From Tetrahymena thermophila SB210 (Eukaryota; Ciliophora; Oligohymenophorea; Hymenostomatida; Tetrahymenidae), in NCBI RefSeq assembly GCF_000189635.1, contig NW_002476378.1:62001-126000 (forward strand): DNA of 64,000 nt, read 5' to 3'. The notes beneath the pieces were generated by a model. That model was given only the letters and a program-made list of their open reading frames with translations, did not search any database and was not told the origin of the DNA. Position numbers and translations under genes: made by a program. Below, one piece after another: positions 1-12,893 of the stretch; position 1 is the first letter of the stretch; every line of letters starts with the position of its first letter.

Positions 1-934
1 ATTAAGGATTTCTTAATACTTATTTTAATGTAGTAGAAAATATATGCAAAAGGCAAATCAATAATAGTTTATTAATTAATGATCTAGCTAATTTATCAAA
101 AGTTTATAATCAAATTGTCTTAAAAAATTAAATTAATTATAAAGTCTTAATAAGCTTAATTTTATGGTGTCAATAATTTGCTATAATAAAAGCTTAAAGC
201 TATGCTTTTGATTGTAAAACCGAATGAGTGGAAATCAATTAACTTAATATTATAAGATTTAGTGATTTATTTACTAGCTTTCTTGACTTTCTTTCATAAG
301 GACAAATTAAAACCTTATTCTAATTTAATATATGTATGAAACTTTAATAAAAAAGAAATGGAAATTATAATTGATAGAAGCTCATCAGTTTTAAAATTAA
401 TTTAAATTAAAAGAATTTTTGGTTTAATATTTATTTAAACTATTAAAGATTAATACTTAAATAATATTCTAATAAAATATTGTAAACTAGAAATATTCAA
501 GTCAATCAAAAGAGCAAAATCAAAAAAAATGTATTTTTAATCAAGCTATTTTATAAGTTTTAATATCAAAAAAATAAAAATTTTCAAAATAAAATGATAT
601 TTATGTTGAATGGAGAAATACTTTAAAATTTTTGAATAACGAAAGGAAATTTAAAGATAGAAAAATAAATAAATCAACGAATAAGTGAAAGAATGTATTT
701 AAAAGTGTGTAATTTAGTATTGATTGAATCTCTTAAGATTTCTCATTTAGTTTAACCATATTAAAATCTAAATGATAGTTACTTGTAATTTTAATTCATA
801 TATTTATTTCTTAATTAATTTATTAATTTGTCAATTACGACGTTAAAACCATAGAATAATAATTCAACTTATTTTAGATTATTGCAATACAAAGTTTAAT
901 AAGATTTTATTTATTTTCTTGATATTATACTTTA
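1..934. other. AT-rich upstream region, no gene seen
   Basis: This stretch is almost entirely A and T with frequent TGA triplets. I could not assemble a coding reading frame on either strand. It presumably holds the promoter and 5' UTR of the gene starting at 935, but no specific element is recognisable. Confidence 0.5.
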
Positions 935-3900
935 ATGGGAGATTTTGAATAGTAGCTTTTTAAACTTAGTCTCTTTAAAAGCTTAGATGATCATGATTTA
1001 GGTAAACCACCTGATTATCAAAGCAGCGATTAGTCAGTAAGTTAAAATGACGATTCTTTGATCATACCAAATTTTTATAGAAAATCATAGCAGGATTAAT
1101 AGTAAATCGGAGGCAAAAACACTATTTAAAAGTAGGAAAGCTTGAAAACAAATAACTCACACAGAAGCAAATCAGCTTATCCTACCAAAAATATTAATAG
1201 AAATTCTTCTTTGAATATAGTTAAAGTAGAAAACTAAAATTAGCAATTCTTTACTCCTAAAAAGCAGAATAATCAGATAGTTAATTCTAGTTCTGTTCAC
1301 AATGAATATTAGTAAGATACAACATAAACTAGTTATAATAAAAATATGCTAAAGACAACTAGCTCAAACTACATTTAATCGAACGAAAAAGATCATTATT
1401 TTAGTAATAAAAAGAATTACATTAATAAAAACAGCTCAAAAGGTCATAAAAAAAGTGGTCTTAGTTAAAGCTATGCTGAAAACGATGGTTTAAATAAGGA
1501 TTCTGACTCTGAAGAAAGAGAAGAAATCCAAAGAAGAAGAAATTTTGAATTAAATATGGAAAGCAAAAGGTAAATGCTTGAATTTGAATTTGAACAATCA
1601 GAAGATAGAAGGAGAGCTTAGTTAAAATAGCTCCAAAACTCTTAAACTAAATCTCAGGTATTTATTTATTAATTACTTTATATTTATTAAAAAAGAACTT
1701 GAAACATTTTATGTTATTTATAACTTTAAAAATTATTAAAGTAATTTTAAATCCTTCAATTAATTATTAGAATTAGTTGTTTTAATGTTAACTCTTTTGA
1801 TAAAGAAGATTTCTTTGTTCTAGATAAATAATAATATTTGATATATTTATGAAAATAAATACGAATTAAGATATTTGAATAATATTTTATTCAGAATTGT
1901 TTGTTTTTTATTGCAATAAATTTCATAAAAAATTAAATTAATATTTAAATTAATTAATGATGAATAGTTAGTAGATGTTTTAAATGGATGGGTAGATTTA
2001 AATAAAAAAAAAGAGATGCAACTTCAGTAGCTCTAAAATACACTGGCTATTAAAGATAGTGGAAAGCCACCAAAATTGCTATTTAAGAAGTTAAATAATT
2101 CCTAATAGGAGACAAAGTAATAGAGGTCATTGAGTGCAGCTTAATATTCTGCCTCAAAAAGTTAGTTCAATTAAAGATTAACATTTCATAATAAAAATAC
2201 TCATAGCTTTGGATATATTATTCCTTAATCGTAATATTTAGCTTCAACTTAAGACTTTTTCCCACTCAAATAAGAAAAAGATACATCAGCACTTGAAGAA
2301 AGAATATAAAATATTAAGCAAGAAATTGATAGAGTAGAATCACTGATTTTCAATTAAAATCAAATTCAGCAAAATATGCAATACGAAGTCATCAATTTAG
2401 GCTATACTATTGTAAAATTATTATTAAATTTATTTTTGAAACGTTAATTTAATTGGTAAATTATTTATTATCAAAGAATAAGAAAAGAAAGAGTATAAAT
2501 GGCAAATAGCAGCTAAGAACTGAATTTGAAGATAAAAATTCTTAGTTTGCCAAAATAAAATCTAAAATCTAAGTCAATAATTCTCAAACTAAGAAAAACC
2601 TTAAAAATCTATCAGAATAATACACAGAAGTTTCAGAAAAATAAAAAGAAATATTAGGAGAACAAGTGAAAAGATCAATTGAAAACTAAGTAGCAGTAAA
2701 ACATCAAAAGGATAATATGTGCAATCTTTTAATTTAAATTGAGGTAATTTTATAATTTACTAAAATTGAATAAGATTTCTGATTGATTTAAATTTAAAAG
2801 AAAAATATTCATAAAATTTATTGGTTATGAAATCAAATTTCAAATTAGCAATAAAATGCTTTAAAGGTTTATTGAAATATTTCATTAACAATTAACAGAG
2901 CAGTTTTTTCTTGAATTTTAAAAGAAAATTGTTTAAATTATTTATAAATTTAAATTGTTAAAATTATAAAGAGTTGCTTTCTAGAAATATCTTAATTTTA
3001 TAAAATGAAAAAAAAGATATTTATTTAGATTTTGCTTGAAAATCAAATATTTATTGAATTAAAATTTAAGTTTATTTTATATAATAGAAATAAAAGCAGG
3101 TTTTATAAGAAACAGAGATAGAATTAGAATAACAGGAAATTATTGAATAAAAATTCAAAGAAAGAAACCAAGAATAATTGAGTTTGATATAACAAATAAA
3201 AGTTTTAGATGATTTGGATAGCTTGTTCTTAAAAGATTAAGTAAAATACTATTTAAACAGCTAAAAATTAGAGCATATAGATAAATATATGAGTAAAGAT
3301 TAGAGTGTACTTTTTGATGATTTTAGTTTATAGTCACCTTTAATAAGATATAAGTAATAAAATGTATAATAGAATAAAGATTTGGATAGAAAATAGTTTT
3401 TATAAATGCTCGATGATTTTTATGAGAGACATGGAGAAGGGCCAGTAGAGTTATCTTACTCACTCTTAAATTATTTTTAGCATTTGTCTAATTAATTCGA
3501 AGGACATAAGATGGCCTACAATGAACTTAACTTTTAAAAGTAAGAAAAAAGTTTATTAGAATAATAAGTAGATGAAGATTTATAATAATTAAAGATAGCT
3601 TAATATGATTCGCCAGAATCTCAATCTAAAAGATAAATAATATAATAATAAGTTAATTAAACTTAAAGGCTTGATTTAATTTAGCATCTTTATGTAGAAA
3701 AATAGCTTAATTTAGGAGTTAAAATTTTCCAATAATCTTAAATGCTGTAAGAAGAAATTTAAATAAGTGAAAAAACACTTTTGTATTCTTTCATGGGAAT
3801 AGCAGAGAGTTTTATAAGAAAAGCTAAAATTCTTTTGCTCATGCAAGATTAATGCAAAGTAAATTCAAAAATATTTTTCAATTCTATTAAAAATTTTAAG

Positions 3901-4115
3901 AAAGAAACATGCAATTTTGTTTTAATTTAAATAATTTAAATTTTTTTGGGGATTTTTTAAATTTTTGATTAAAATTTGATTGAGTAAATTCCTTTGTTTC
4001 AATTGAAATTTATCAAGTTTTCTAAGTATTTACATGCCTTCATAAATAAGTAAGTAAATGAAAAATAAATACAATCAAAAAATTTTTTCAATGATTCCAT
4101 CTAGTTTTCAGCAAA

Positions 4116-4146
<31 letters not shown>

Positions 4147-7096
4147 ATAAGATATTCAAAATTTAATCTTTTTTTACACCAAATAGTTGTCAATAATTTA
4201 TTTTAATTAATATTAACTATCATAGTTTATATCAAAATTAAAAGGCATTTTACTCAGTTGCTCCTCTATTTTTTTTCTTTTTTAAATCATTAAATCTTTT
4301 TTTTTTTAAATAAAATAAGAAGAAAATTTATTATAAAAAGGAAAATAATTTATTTATTTCTTTATTTAATAGGTAAATTTAGGATAAGATCTATCAGACT
4401 ATATTCAAGAGTCTATTAATAAAATAAATAAAATGATTAGAAATGATGTAAAAGTATTGAAAAAGTAAACAAGTGAGAAGAAGTTTGAAATACCTTAAGA
4501 ATTTATGAAAGATATGGGAAATTTTAAAAGGAATTTAGGGTTAAAACTTTTAAGCTAGGTAAAATTAAATGAGAGTAGTCCTAAGAAAGAGTTTGATGAT
4601 AATAATGTTTTAATTTTATTCAATGAATATTCTGATATTCTTCAAAAACATCATAAATCTTAGATTTAGCCTGATAATTCAGTTCTTGAAAAATGGATTT
4701 ATGAACTGAAAAATGACAATATTATCAATGGATTTGCTAACCAAAATATGATAATCAATTTCTTAAAAAAATTAGATTGCTCTGAGCAAGATTCTGTTGA
4801 TGTAAGCTTTTCTTATATTTTTAAAAATATGCATCTTCTTAAGAAGGAGGCATGGAATAATTATTAAGAATGTCTTGAGTAAATCTTTTAACTTGAAGAA
4901 AATTTACTCAATAAAATAAGAGTCAAACAAGAGGAGTGTAAATTTCATATTGAACAATCAATTCTTTGTTTTTTAACTTTATTTTATTTTAGTGCTAAAT
5001 GAGATAATTGCAGCAAGCCCTAAATTTTAGAACAAAAGAACAAAAGAAGCCAAAAAAAACATTAATTATTTGTCATAATAAAAATTTCCATTTATTAAAG
5101 ACTTTGAAAATTTAAATCAAGTAATCTTAAGTGAGAATAAAGAAGCTGTTAATCGAATCGAAAGTTAAATTGATAACCCTCAAGTCACTCCTATTGAGCG
5201 TAAGAAACAAGCAAATGAAAAGTAAAATTCTTAAAAATCAATTAAATATAATAATTTTTATTTCACAATAATTAATTAATTATGTATGAAAAAGTAAAAA
5301 TAGAAAAGCAGAGTTTGACATTGAGTTTTTCTTAGAGAAACTTAAAACAGATGGTAAAAAGAATTTGAAAAAGGAAATAATTGAGAATGATGAAAAAATA
5401 AGAAGGGAAGAGGAGAAGGAAAGAAGAAAAAGTTCGTTATTATTTAAAACTGATCAAGAAGAATATTTTTAATATAAAGAGTCTCAGCACTTCGATTAAA
5501 ATGTTGTAGAAGTTAAAAATATAAAAGAAAAAGATTAAGACTAAGATGCTGAAAATACTCAAATTCTTAAATATCCTCTTTACTTTCAAAACTTCAATGA
5601 CAATAATAAAATCCAAAAAAATCAACAGGAACTTGAAAACAAGTAGTATTTTTAAATAAGGAAAAGGGTTATATCTTGTGACTAGCTGAAGTAAAAAAGA
5701 TAAACCACAATCAATTATGAAGATTTTATCAAACCAGATGCTATTGGAAGTGCTAGAAAAGATCTTGCTCTTAATTCAAATCTCATCAACCACATTTCAA
5801 AACGTAAATAATTTTATCGAATATTTCAAACAAGCTAATTAAATGAGCAAAAAACAAATTTGCTTGGCTATTTTTTACAAATAAATATCTATGTTTCTAA
5901 GTAATATTTGTATTAAATAACCCTTTTCTTACAAATATTTTAATAAATAAATAAATATAGAAAAGTATAAAAAGTTTTGTAGTTAATTTTAAAATGAATG
6001 ATCAAGAATATAAAATTCAAAGATATTTTAATAGCTATATTTTACATAAGCTTTATATTTTTTTTGAGCAATATTATTTTTAGCTTGTTTATTTTCAATT
6101 TAAAAAATGTTTGAAAATATAAAATTTAGTTGAAGCATCTACTTAAAGCATTGATAAAGAAGGATTAGAGAGGAGTCTTAGATACCAAAAAACATACCTT
6201 GAAGATATAAACCAGAACATGAATAATAAAAAAATAAGTAATTATATCTTTAAATCTTAAAAAATAAAAAAGAAAGTTGTTCATTTATTTTTAATTTTTT
6301 AATTTTAGAAAAATAAGTTAGACTTAATTCTGAAACAAATGCCAGTAATTTCAATGAATAAAATATGAATAATTAAAATGCTTAAGAAAGAGATGGCTAA
6401 GGATAAATTTAAAAGGAAAGAAAGGTAAGTCCATTTAGTTATTTGATAAAAGCTAGAACAGAGTCCAGTCCTGATTACTATCAGCAAGAGCCTAATTAGT
6501 TATAAAAAATAAATAAATACTTATTCTTAAAGACTTTAAAAGAACCTTAAAATAATTAGTAATTGTCTTAAAATATGCAAGCAAATAATAAAAGAAAATA
6601 AATAAATGGAAACAAATCTGAGGCTATTTTAAAAAAAAGAATATTACCCTACAAAAAGAGCTTTCACTCAATACTGAACAGCATACTTGATGAGTAAATG
6701 AAGTTAAAGTAAAATAACAAGAATACCTAGAGTAAAGAGAATCTTCTGAATTAGAGGAAGCCGTCTAGTGATATAAATGGAGCTTAACAAGAAAACTAAC
6801 AAAATAGTGAAAAATTAAATTAATATAGCTTAACTTTTGGTAAATTAACAAAAGATAATGAAAATACTGAATAGTATCCTTAATCAGATTAGAAAAACTT
6901 AGAAAACAAATAGATTTAATTTATTTAATAACAACCAAGAAACTCTTTAATAAAACCCCAAAAGGTTTAAAATTAAGACGACAAACAAAACTATTAATAG
7001 CAATCATAATAAGCACTAAAGAAGTTTTTAAATTTGAAAGTACATACTTAGATCAAGCAAAATAACTCATATTTACATAAAAATACTCATAACTGA
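935..7096 (+). CDS. Large Gln/Asn/Lys-rich coiled-coil protein, nine exons
   Basis: I do not recognise a family. Reading TAA/TAG as Gln, nine exons join in phase: 935-1657, 1968-2411, 2477-2743, 3100-3858, 4373-4937, 4993-5221, 5295-5900, about 5966-6237 and 6309-7096. They give 1,551 codons including the TGA at 7094. The N-terminal ~240 residues are Ser/Asn-rich and low complexity, ending in a charged Glu/Arg segment. The middle is rich in Glu, Lys, Gln and Leu with heptad-like spacing, which suggests long coiled coils. The C-terminal ~260 residues are again Asn/Gln/Lys-rich. No signal peptide, membrane segment or enzymatic motif is visible, so a cytoplasmic or cytoskeletal (for example basal-body or ciliary) structural role is only a guess. 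The acceptor near 5965 is the least certain junction, because a nearby AG also fits the phase. Confidence 0.75.
4117..4146. repeat. (CTAA)n microsatellite inside an intron
   Basis: About seven tandem ACTA/CTAA tetranucleotide units lie within the long intron 3859-4372 of the coiled-coil gene. This is simple-sequence DNA with no coding role. Confidence 0.85.
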
Positions 7097-7659
7097 ATGA
7101 ATATTTTAATCAGTTAATAAAATTTAACCTTTAATTAAATAAACTACAGTAAAAAATTAAATTTTATATTAAATTCTTGTAAAATATTTTGATTGATTTA
7201 TTAAATTTTAATGAATAAAAAATATGTAAATTTATTAATACCGTAATTAATTATTCTCAAAACTACTCACTTCTCGTCATTCGTCAAAAAATGTAGAATT
7301 TACAATAAATAAAATTTATTAAAATTTAATAGAAAATGTTTTATATCATTAAATTTTTTACATTAGATATCTCAAAATTAATTGATAAAATATATAAAAA
7401 TAATTCGATATCTATATAATTGAAATATCTTATCAATCATAAAATATTTATATATGCCATACCATGTAGCTAGCTAACATTTGATAACTAAGTGGCATGA
7501 ATCTTTTTTTTAAGTTATTGAAGTTATAATAAAAAGAATGAAATCTAAAAAAATTAAATTTATTTGGATATGTATTTTAAATTTTATTTTTATAATAACA
7601 AAAACTAAATTTAAGTTTAGACAGACAGACAGGCAGACTAATTTTGGTTTTTAAATACT

Positions 7660-7932
7660 ATTTTCTATCGCAATAAAGCAATTTTTAAATTATAACTCCC
7701 TATTTACATTAGAAATTTGATCAGGGCTTACTAAATTTTTAATTTTGGTAAAGTTTAAAAAAGATTTTTGATCAAAAATTAATAAATCTATTTTGAAAGA
7801 TATAATAAATATTCTGCCTAAAAGCTAAATATTTATTTAATAAAATTTACTTATATTGAATTTAGAATAAAACAAAAGTAAAGAAAAGTTCTTATTTTTT
7901 GTTCCTTTTCTTTTATTTTGAATATTTTTTAT
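7660..7932 (+). pseudogene. Decayed duplicate of the 5' end of the downstream secreted-protein gene
   Basis: The leader (about 7740-7878) aligns by eye with the leader of the gene at 8551, in the same order: a GATCAA block, a TAATAAAAT block and a CCTAAA block. It then runs into a signal-peptide-like stretch at about 7879-7930 that matches 8551-8615 with small deletions. The ATG has become AAG and the frame is broken. Nothing resembling the mature domain follows. I read this as a truncated, dead tandem copy. The similarity is imperfect and should be tested by alignment. Confidence 0.5.
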
Positions 7933-7992
7933 AAAATTATTTTTATTTTCCTATTCAAAATGAACAGGCAAATAAATACTTAAAATTGATTT

Positions 7993-8026
7993 AAACAAAC
8001 AAACAAACAAACAAACAAACAAACAA
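7993..8026. repeat. (AAAC)n microsatellite
   Basis: Eight or so perfect AAAC units lie between the decayed and intact copies of the secreted-protein gene 5' region. Confidence 0.9.
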
Positions 8027-8550
8027 ATAAACAATAAATTAAATTTGATTAAAATAAAATCACTAATATATTTATTTTTAATTATGCTTCTATAATTTTA
8101 TTCCCATTTTTGAATTCTAATTTACTATTTCTATTTGAATTTAGATCAGTCACTAATCAGATTTATTTTTATTTTTGATTAAGTGTAAAGAGTTTTATCA
8201 AAGATCTATAAATCTTTTATTAAAGATAAAATTATCTTTGATAGAACAAAATCTTTATTCAATAAAGAAAGCTTGGCTGGTTAATATTAAAATTACTATA
8301 TATTAACAAAAGAAATAAAAAATTTCTTATAATTTCTCAATTTTTTAATTTTAATAAGCAATTCATAAAAAAATTATGATTGATCATACTCTCTCTATTT
8401 TGATTAATAATAAGGATATTCTTTTTGATCAAGAATTTATTTGTAGATATTTTACTAATAAAATTATCTTTAAAAATAAATGCTACCTAAAGACAAATGT
8501 TTATTGAATAATAATTAATTAAGATAGAAATTAGTGTAAAAACAAAAGAA

Positions 8551-9006
8551 ATGAAAAAGCTCCTATTTCTTGCTCCTTTACTTTTCCTTTTAGGAACAGG
8601 AATATTTTTGATTCAAGGAAATAAAACTAGCTTACTAGATGATGACAGTGTTACATTCACATAATTTGGTGATTGCAAATCTAAATCGGTTATTGCTGCT
8701 CCTTGCATGGATGAAAACGAAACCCAAATAGTCACATCAAGCTTTTTAATGTACCTTGGTTAATTAGAAGAATGCTAAGAATTCTATGAATATGTTAACT
8801 CCGTATAAGAATCAAAAGATTATGATCATGCCTTGATAAACAAAGATTAACTATTTGAGAAATGTTATGCTAGTGAAAAGATAAGAAACCTTGCTAATAC
8901 TAATGAATGCTTTTTTACAAAGTATTATGCTCCTAGATTCCTTCTTTGTGGTGGTATAGAAAAATACGCTTATCCTCCTTATACTACTTTTGATATTAAA
9001 TAATGA
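8551..9006 (+). CDS. Small secreted cysteine-containing protein
   Basis: A single exon of 151 codons plus TGA at 9004, with six in-frame TAA codons read as Gln, including the last residue. Residues 1 to about 22 (MKKLLFLAPLLFLLGTGIFL) form a clear signal peptide with a basic start and a hydrophobic core. The mature part is acidic and holds six cysteines (in GDC, APC, EEC, EKC, NEC and LLC contexts), enough for three disulphides. There is no membrane segment after the signal, so secretion or delivery to a vesicle or food vacuole is likely. I do not recognise the family. It sits next to the convergent GTPase array, and a broken copy of its 5' end lies about 0.7 kb upstream. Confidence 0.85.
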
Positions 9007-9691
9007 AATTTTATCTAAATTAAATAAATAAATAATAAAATAATTTTTTTATATATTTATATGGAAGTATATTTATTTATTAAAAGCTTCTTATTAAAAG
9101 TTTAATTTTTTATTTAATCATAATTCTATTCTTTTTTTACAAGCTTTTATTATCAATATAGTTATTTTGTGAGGAATTTTAAATAAGTTTTACTCTCAAA
9201 AACGTGTAAAAAGTATTTTAAGTACTTTTTATAGTTTCATTTTAATAAATAACTTTCTTTTGCCTTAAACAGAAAACTTTTCTATTTTTCTTAATAAATA
9301 TTATTAAATAAATAAATTACTTTAATTTTTAAGTAAAAATGTATGAATTTTTATTGAAATTAACTATGAGTTTATTTATTTTTTTAAATATTTATCTTTA
9401 TTTTAATGATTGTTAAAATAATTTTTTTTATTTTAAAAATTTTAAATTTCTACTCTCAAAAAAAACACACATACATACATACATATTATACACACATAAA
9501 CTTATGCAATTTTTATTATTTAATTTTTGCAATATTTAATTAAATGATAATAAATGATAATATGTTAAAGAATTTGTATATTTTTATTTTTAATAATTTT
9601 TTATTTATTATCGATCAAAATAATAAATACTTTTAATTAAATTGATTTTTGAGATGTAATAGAAACTTAGAATAAAAAAGAAGTTCTGAAA
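9007..9691. repeat. Duplicated 3'-flank block, copy 1 of 3
   Basis: No gene is present. A block around 9044-9190 (an ATGGAAGTAT-type start, a GCTTCTTAT motif, then CAAGCTTTTATTATC, then GAGAGG/GAGG AATTTTAA) recurs near 12010-12185 and 17110-17262. In each case it lies downstream (3') of a minus-strand GTPase gene. The copies carry independent small indels. This marks the duplicated unit as larger than the coding region. ACAT repeats lie near 9471-9484. Confidence 0.7.
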
Positions 9692-10888
9692 TCACTATTT
9701 GTGTTGATTTTACTTACTTGAAGGATTTAGTGTTTTAAAGTAATTTTAAACTTCCATCATTTCTTGTATATCATTATTAGCTTATTAAAGACATGATTCG
9801 AACTCTTTAAGCTAAGGTATTTTTTAAACAAATGATTCATACTCTTCTTAAAGTTTTTCTAATTTTTCTTTTATTTATTGTTCAACCATTTATTTTTTTT
9901 GCAATTCTAATTTAGTGTTGCATTTTTCATCTTGAAGACTATTAATTTAATCGACTTAACTTCTTGAGTATGATGGCACATTAGGATAATTTGGACTTTT
10001 AATAATCTTATCTATATTATCAGTAGTATTATTTACTAAGTTTTGAAGAGTTTTTTATTCTTCTATTATCTGTATTGCTTCTTAATCTAACTAATTTATT
10101 TTTGTTTAATAGTTTTCTTCTTCTGGTTTTTTTAATTTGTTCATACAAATACTTTCTTTACTTTAAAGGTCTATTTCTATCTTTTGTTAAAGATCTTAAA
10201 TTTTTGTATAATCAAATTAAGCTAGAGGGAGAATTTCTTCTTTTAATTTTTTTGTTAGAATTTTAAATAATCTTATTGTTTTACTTTTATCAGTATTATA
10301 ATTTATTATTTCTATCGTTGAATTAGTAAATGTATTATTCATAAAATTCATGAAATTCTTATTATTTTCTTGCTCTTCATTTTGACATAAGTCACTCTCA
10401 TCTTCATCTTCAAATGAAAATTCTTAGAATTCCCTATGATGATTTATTAAAATTAAAGAATTTTATTTATTTAAAGGGAGTGTATAGCGCAACCATTTCA
10501 AAATAAATTCTTCATTTGCATTTGCGGCTCTAATAGAAGAATTTATCACAATTACTACAAAATCAACTTATTATTCTTTTATATAATCCACAATATCGAT
10601 TAATGTATACCAATTATTTTATTATTTTTAATCTGTAAATCCTGGTGTATCCGTTACAATTAGTGTATAATCCTTTAATTCAATTTATTCAGTTTAAAAT
10701 ATTTATGTTGCGCCGCTAATGTTTGCTTTAGGTTTAAATTTAAAGCTTGAACACAAAAAATTGCAAAAGGTAGATTTTCCTGATCTAGAAAAGCCAGTTA
10801 CAAGAACTTTCTTAGTTGGCTTTGCTAGAATTTAGCCAACTATAAGAAGCACTAAAAAGATTATGGTAAAAGAATTTACTTTTTTCAT
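9692..10888 (-). CDS. AIG1/GIMAP-like GTPase with signal peptide (array copy 1)
   Basis: A single exon of 399 codons including TGA. Residues 1-23 form a hydrophobic leader with a plausible cleavage after ILA. A G domain follows at once: a P-loop of the GxxxxGKS/T type (GFSRSGKST) near residue 33, a DTPGF switch II motif near residue 80, and a VVIVIN strand. The usual T/NKxD specificity motif is not obvious; INHHREF occupies the expected place. The C-terminal half is charged and Gln-rich with coiled-coil character. This arrangement is characteristic of AIG1/GIMAP/Toc34-type septin-like GTPases, which bind GTP and often oligomerise on membranes. The leader, however, would place it in the secretory system. 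It is the first of four tandem paralogues and the most diverged in its P-loop. Confidence 0.85.
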
Positions 10889-12020
10889 TTGAGTGTATAT
10901 TATTTTTAGAATAATTTAAAAATTATAAAACTGGTAAATCTTTGAAATCTGATTTTGAGGCAACAAACAATAGATCAATTTATAAACAAATTAATCACAA
11001 ATATATAAATGATAATAATTAATTTTTGGAGATAAGGTGAAATAGTTGTTTGTGTGTGTGTCAGTCTCATATAATTATTATAAAATAAATTGATGTATTC
11101 AGCCAAATTATAAGAAATTAAATAATCAAAGTAAAAAAATAAAATAAATCATTTTATTTGTTACTTTTCTTGCAATTAATTAAAGAAATTGAAAAAATAT
11201 TTTTTTTAAAAGAACCTTTTTAACTCAGTTAAATCTGTTTTAGAATATTTAAGTTTTTAGAATGCAAACCTAATCTATTAAATAAAATATCAAAAATCAC
11301 TAATTTTTTGATAAAAATTTGATTTTCCACCCCTTATAAAATAAATGAAATAAAAATTTTAGGTTAATTTTTAATCTTTGATTTTTCCTCAAAAGATTAA
11401 TAGATTAGTTTATATAATTAGTAAATTAATTAATTCCCCACTTCGAGGAGACATACAAGTCAGTCATACATTCATAACCACAATCTTAAAGATGTTTGTT
11501 ACCTCTTCTAGATGGCATAAACATATATTAGAAATATAAATTATTAATCATATATATTAATACGTAATTTTAACTTTACGTAAGTCATATACTTGCTATT
11601 TTTGAATCATGAATATTTAGTATATAATTAAAGGAATGATTTTTAAAAGCTTAATAAATAATAAAATTTATTATATAATTTAAAACTAAAATATATTTTA
11701 AATATGATGAATGCTTAGATATTTATTATCAAGTTGTTGTGAATTAAATTAAGCTATGCATAATTAAAAAGATTTTTTTAAAATTTCGATACTAAATATA
11801 ATTTTTCTCAAAGTGCTTTTTATTATTAATATAGTAATTATTATAGATAGCGATTAAAAGTTTATCTACTAAAATATAATAATGATTTTAATACTTTGCT
11901 TGATTATATAAAATAATTAAATAGAAACGATAAACAGAGAATATTTACTAATTCAATTCAAAATAAAAAAATAAAATTTAAAATAATGAAATCAAATTTT
12001 ATAATTTTTAAGAAGTGTTT

Positions 12021-12067
<47 letters not shown>

Positions 12068-12893
12068 TAGCTTCTTATCAAAAGTTGAATTATTTTTATT
12101 TAATGATAATTCCATTCTTTTAATAACAAGCTTTTATTATCATTAAAGTTATTTTGAGAGGAATTTTAATTGTGTTTTACTCTCTATAATTAAAAATTAT
12201 TTTGATAATTACATATTTATTTGTTGCAATTTATGTTTATTTATTTGTTTAATAAGGATAGAATTTCATTCTTATTTTAATTTAAGCAATATTCTAAAAG
12301 TTAATAATACTAACAAAACTACCTTCATATTTTTTAAATAATTTTATTTGAAAAATTTTTTTTTTAAATTTTCTTTAAGTTTTTCCATAAAAAAATATTT
12401 TTTGACTCTTAATTTATTGGCTCATAATTAATGAGAATTTCAAGTAATTAGTTTATTTATCTATATTCTATTATGAAAGTGCTTATCTTTATTTTAAGGT
12501 TTGTTTAATTAATACATTTTAAAATGATATTTATCTTTATTATACACACAAACTTTAAGATATTAATTTTAATTATTTAATTTTTACTTTTTTTCTCTGA
12601 TTAATGCTAAATTATTTAATAATCTAATATTTATTTATTAATAGAGATTTTATTTATTTTGTATCAGGATAAACAATTATGTTTATCTTAAGAAATGCTC
12701 AATTAATTCATAAATTTTAAAATTATATGTTTATTAAAACAAAAAAATTTTAATTATTTAATTTTTACTTTTACTAAATATTAATATTTATGATTTAAAA
12801 ATTTAATAATTTTATTTATCAACATAAATTATTGCCTTTAAAATGATATTTCTGAGGTTATAGAAACATAGAATTAAAAAAGGAACTATCAAA
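10889..12893. other. Spacer between GTPase copies 1 and 2, duplicated sequence
   Basis: No gene is seen. The part upstream of copy 1 (about 10890-11990) aligns by eye with the part upstream of copy 2 (about 14124-15290), including a run around CAAAAATCAC...TTTTTTGATAAAAATTT and a later AACCACAATCTT segment. A (TTTA)n tract lies at 12018-12068. From about 12010 the sequence is copy 2 of the duplicated 3'-flank block. Confidence 0.65.
12018..12068. repeat. (TTTA)n microsatellite
   Basis: About twelve TTTA units lie at the start of the duplicated 3'-flank block. The corresponding site in the other flank copies has only two to four units, so the tract has expanded here. Confidence 0.9.

Larger units (their letters stand above)
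7097..8550. other. Intergenic region with a decayed duplication and an (AAAC)n tract
   Basis: No intact gene is present. The part at about 7660-7932 resembles the region at about 8090-8610, which leads into and includes the start of the secreted-protein gene (see the pseudogene entry). An AAAC microsatellite lies at about 7993-8026. A short run of ACAG-type units starts near 7620. The remainder is AT-rich and featureless. Confidence 0.6.
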
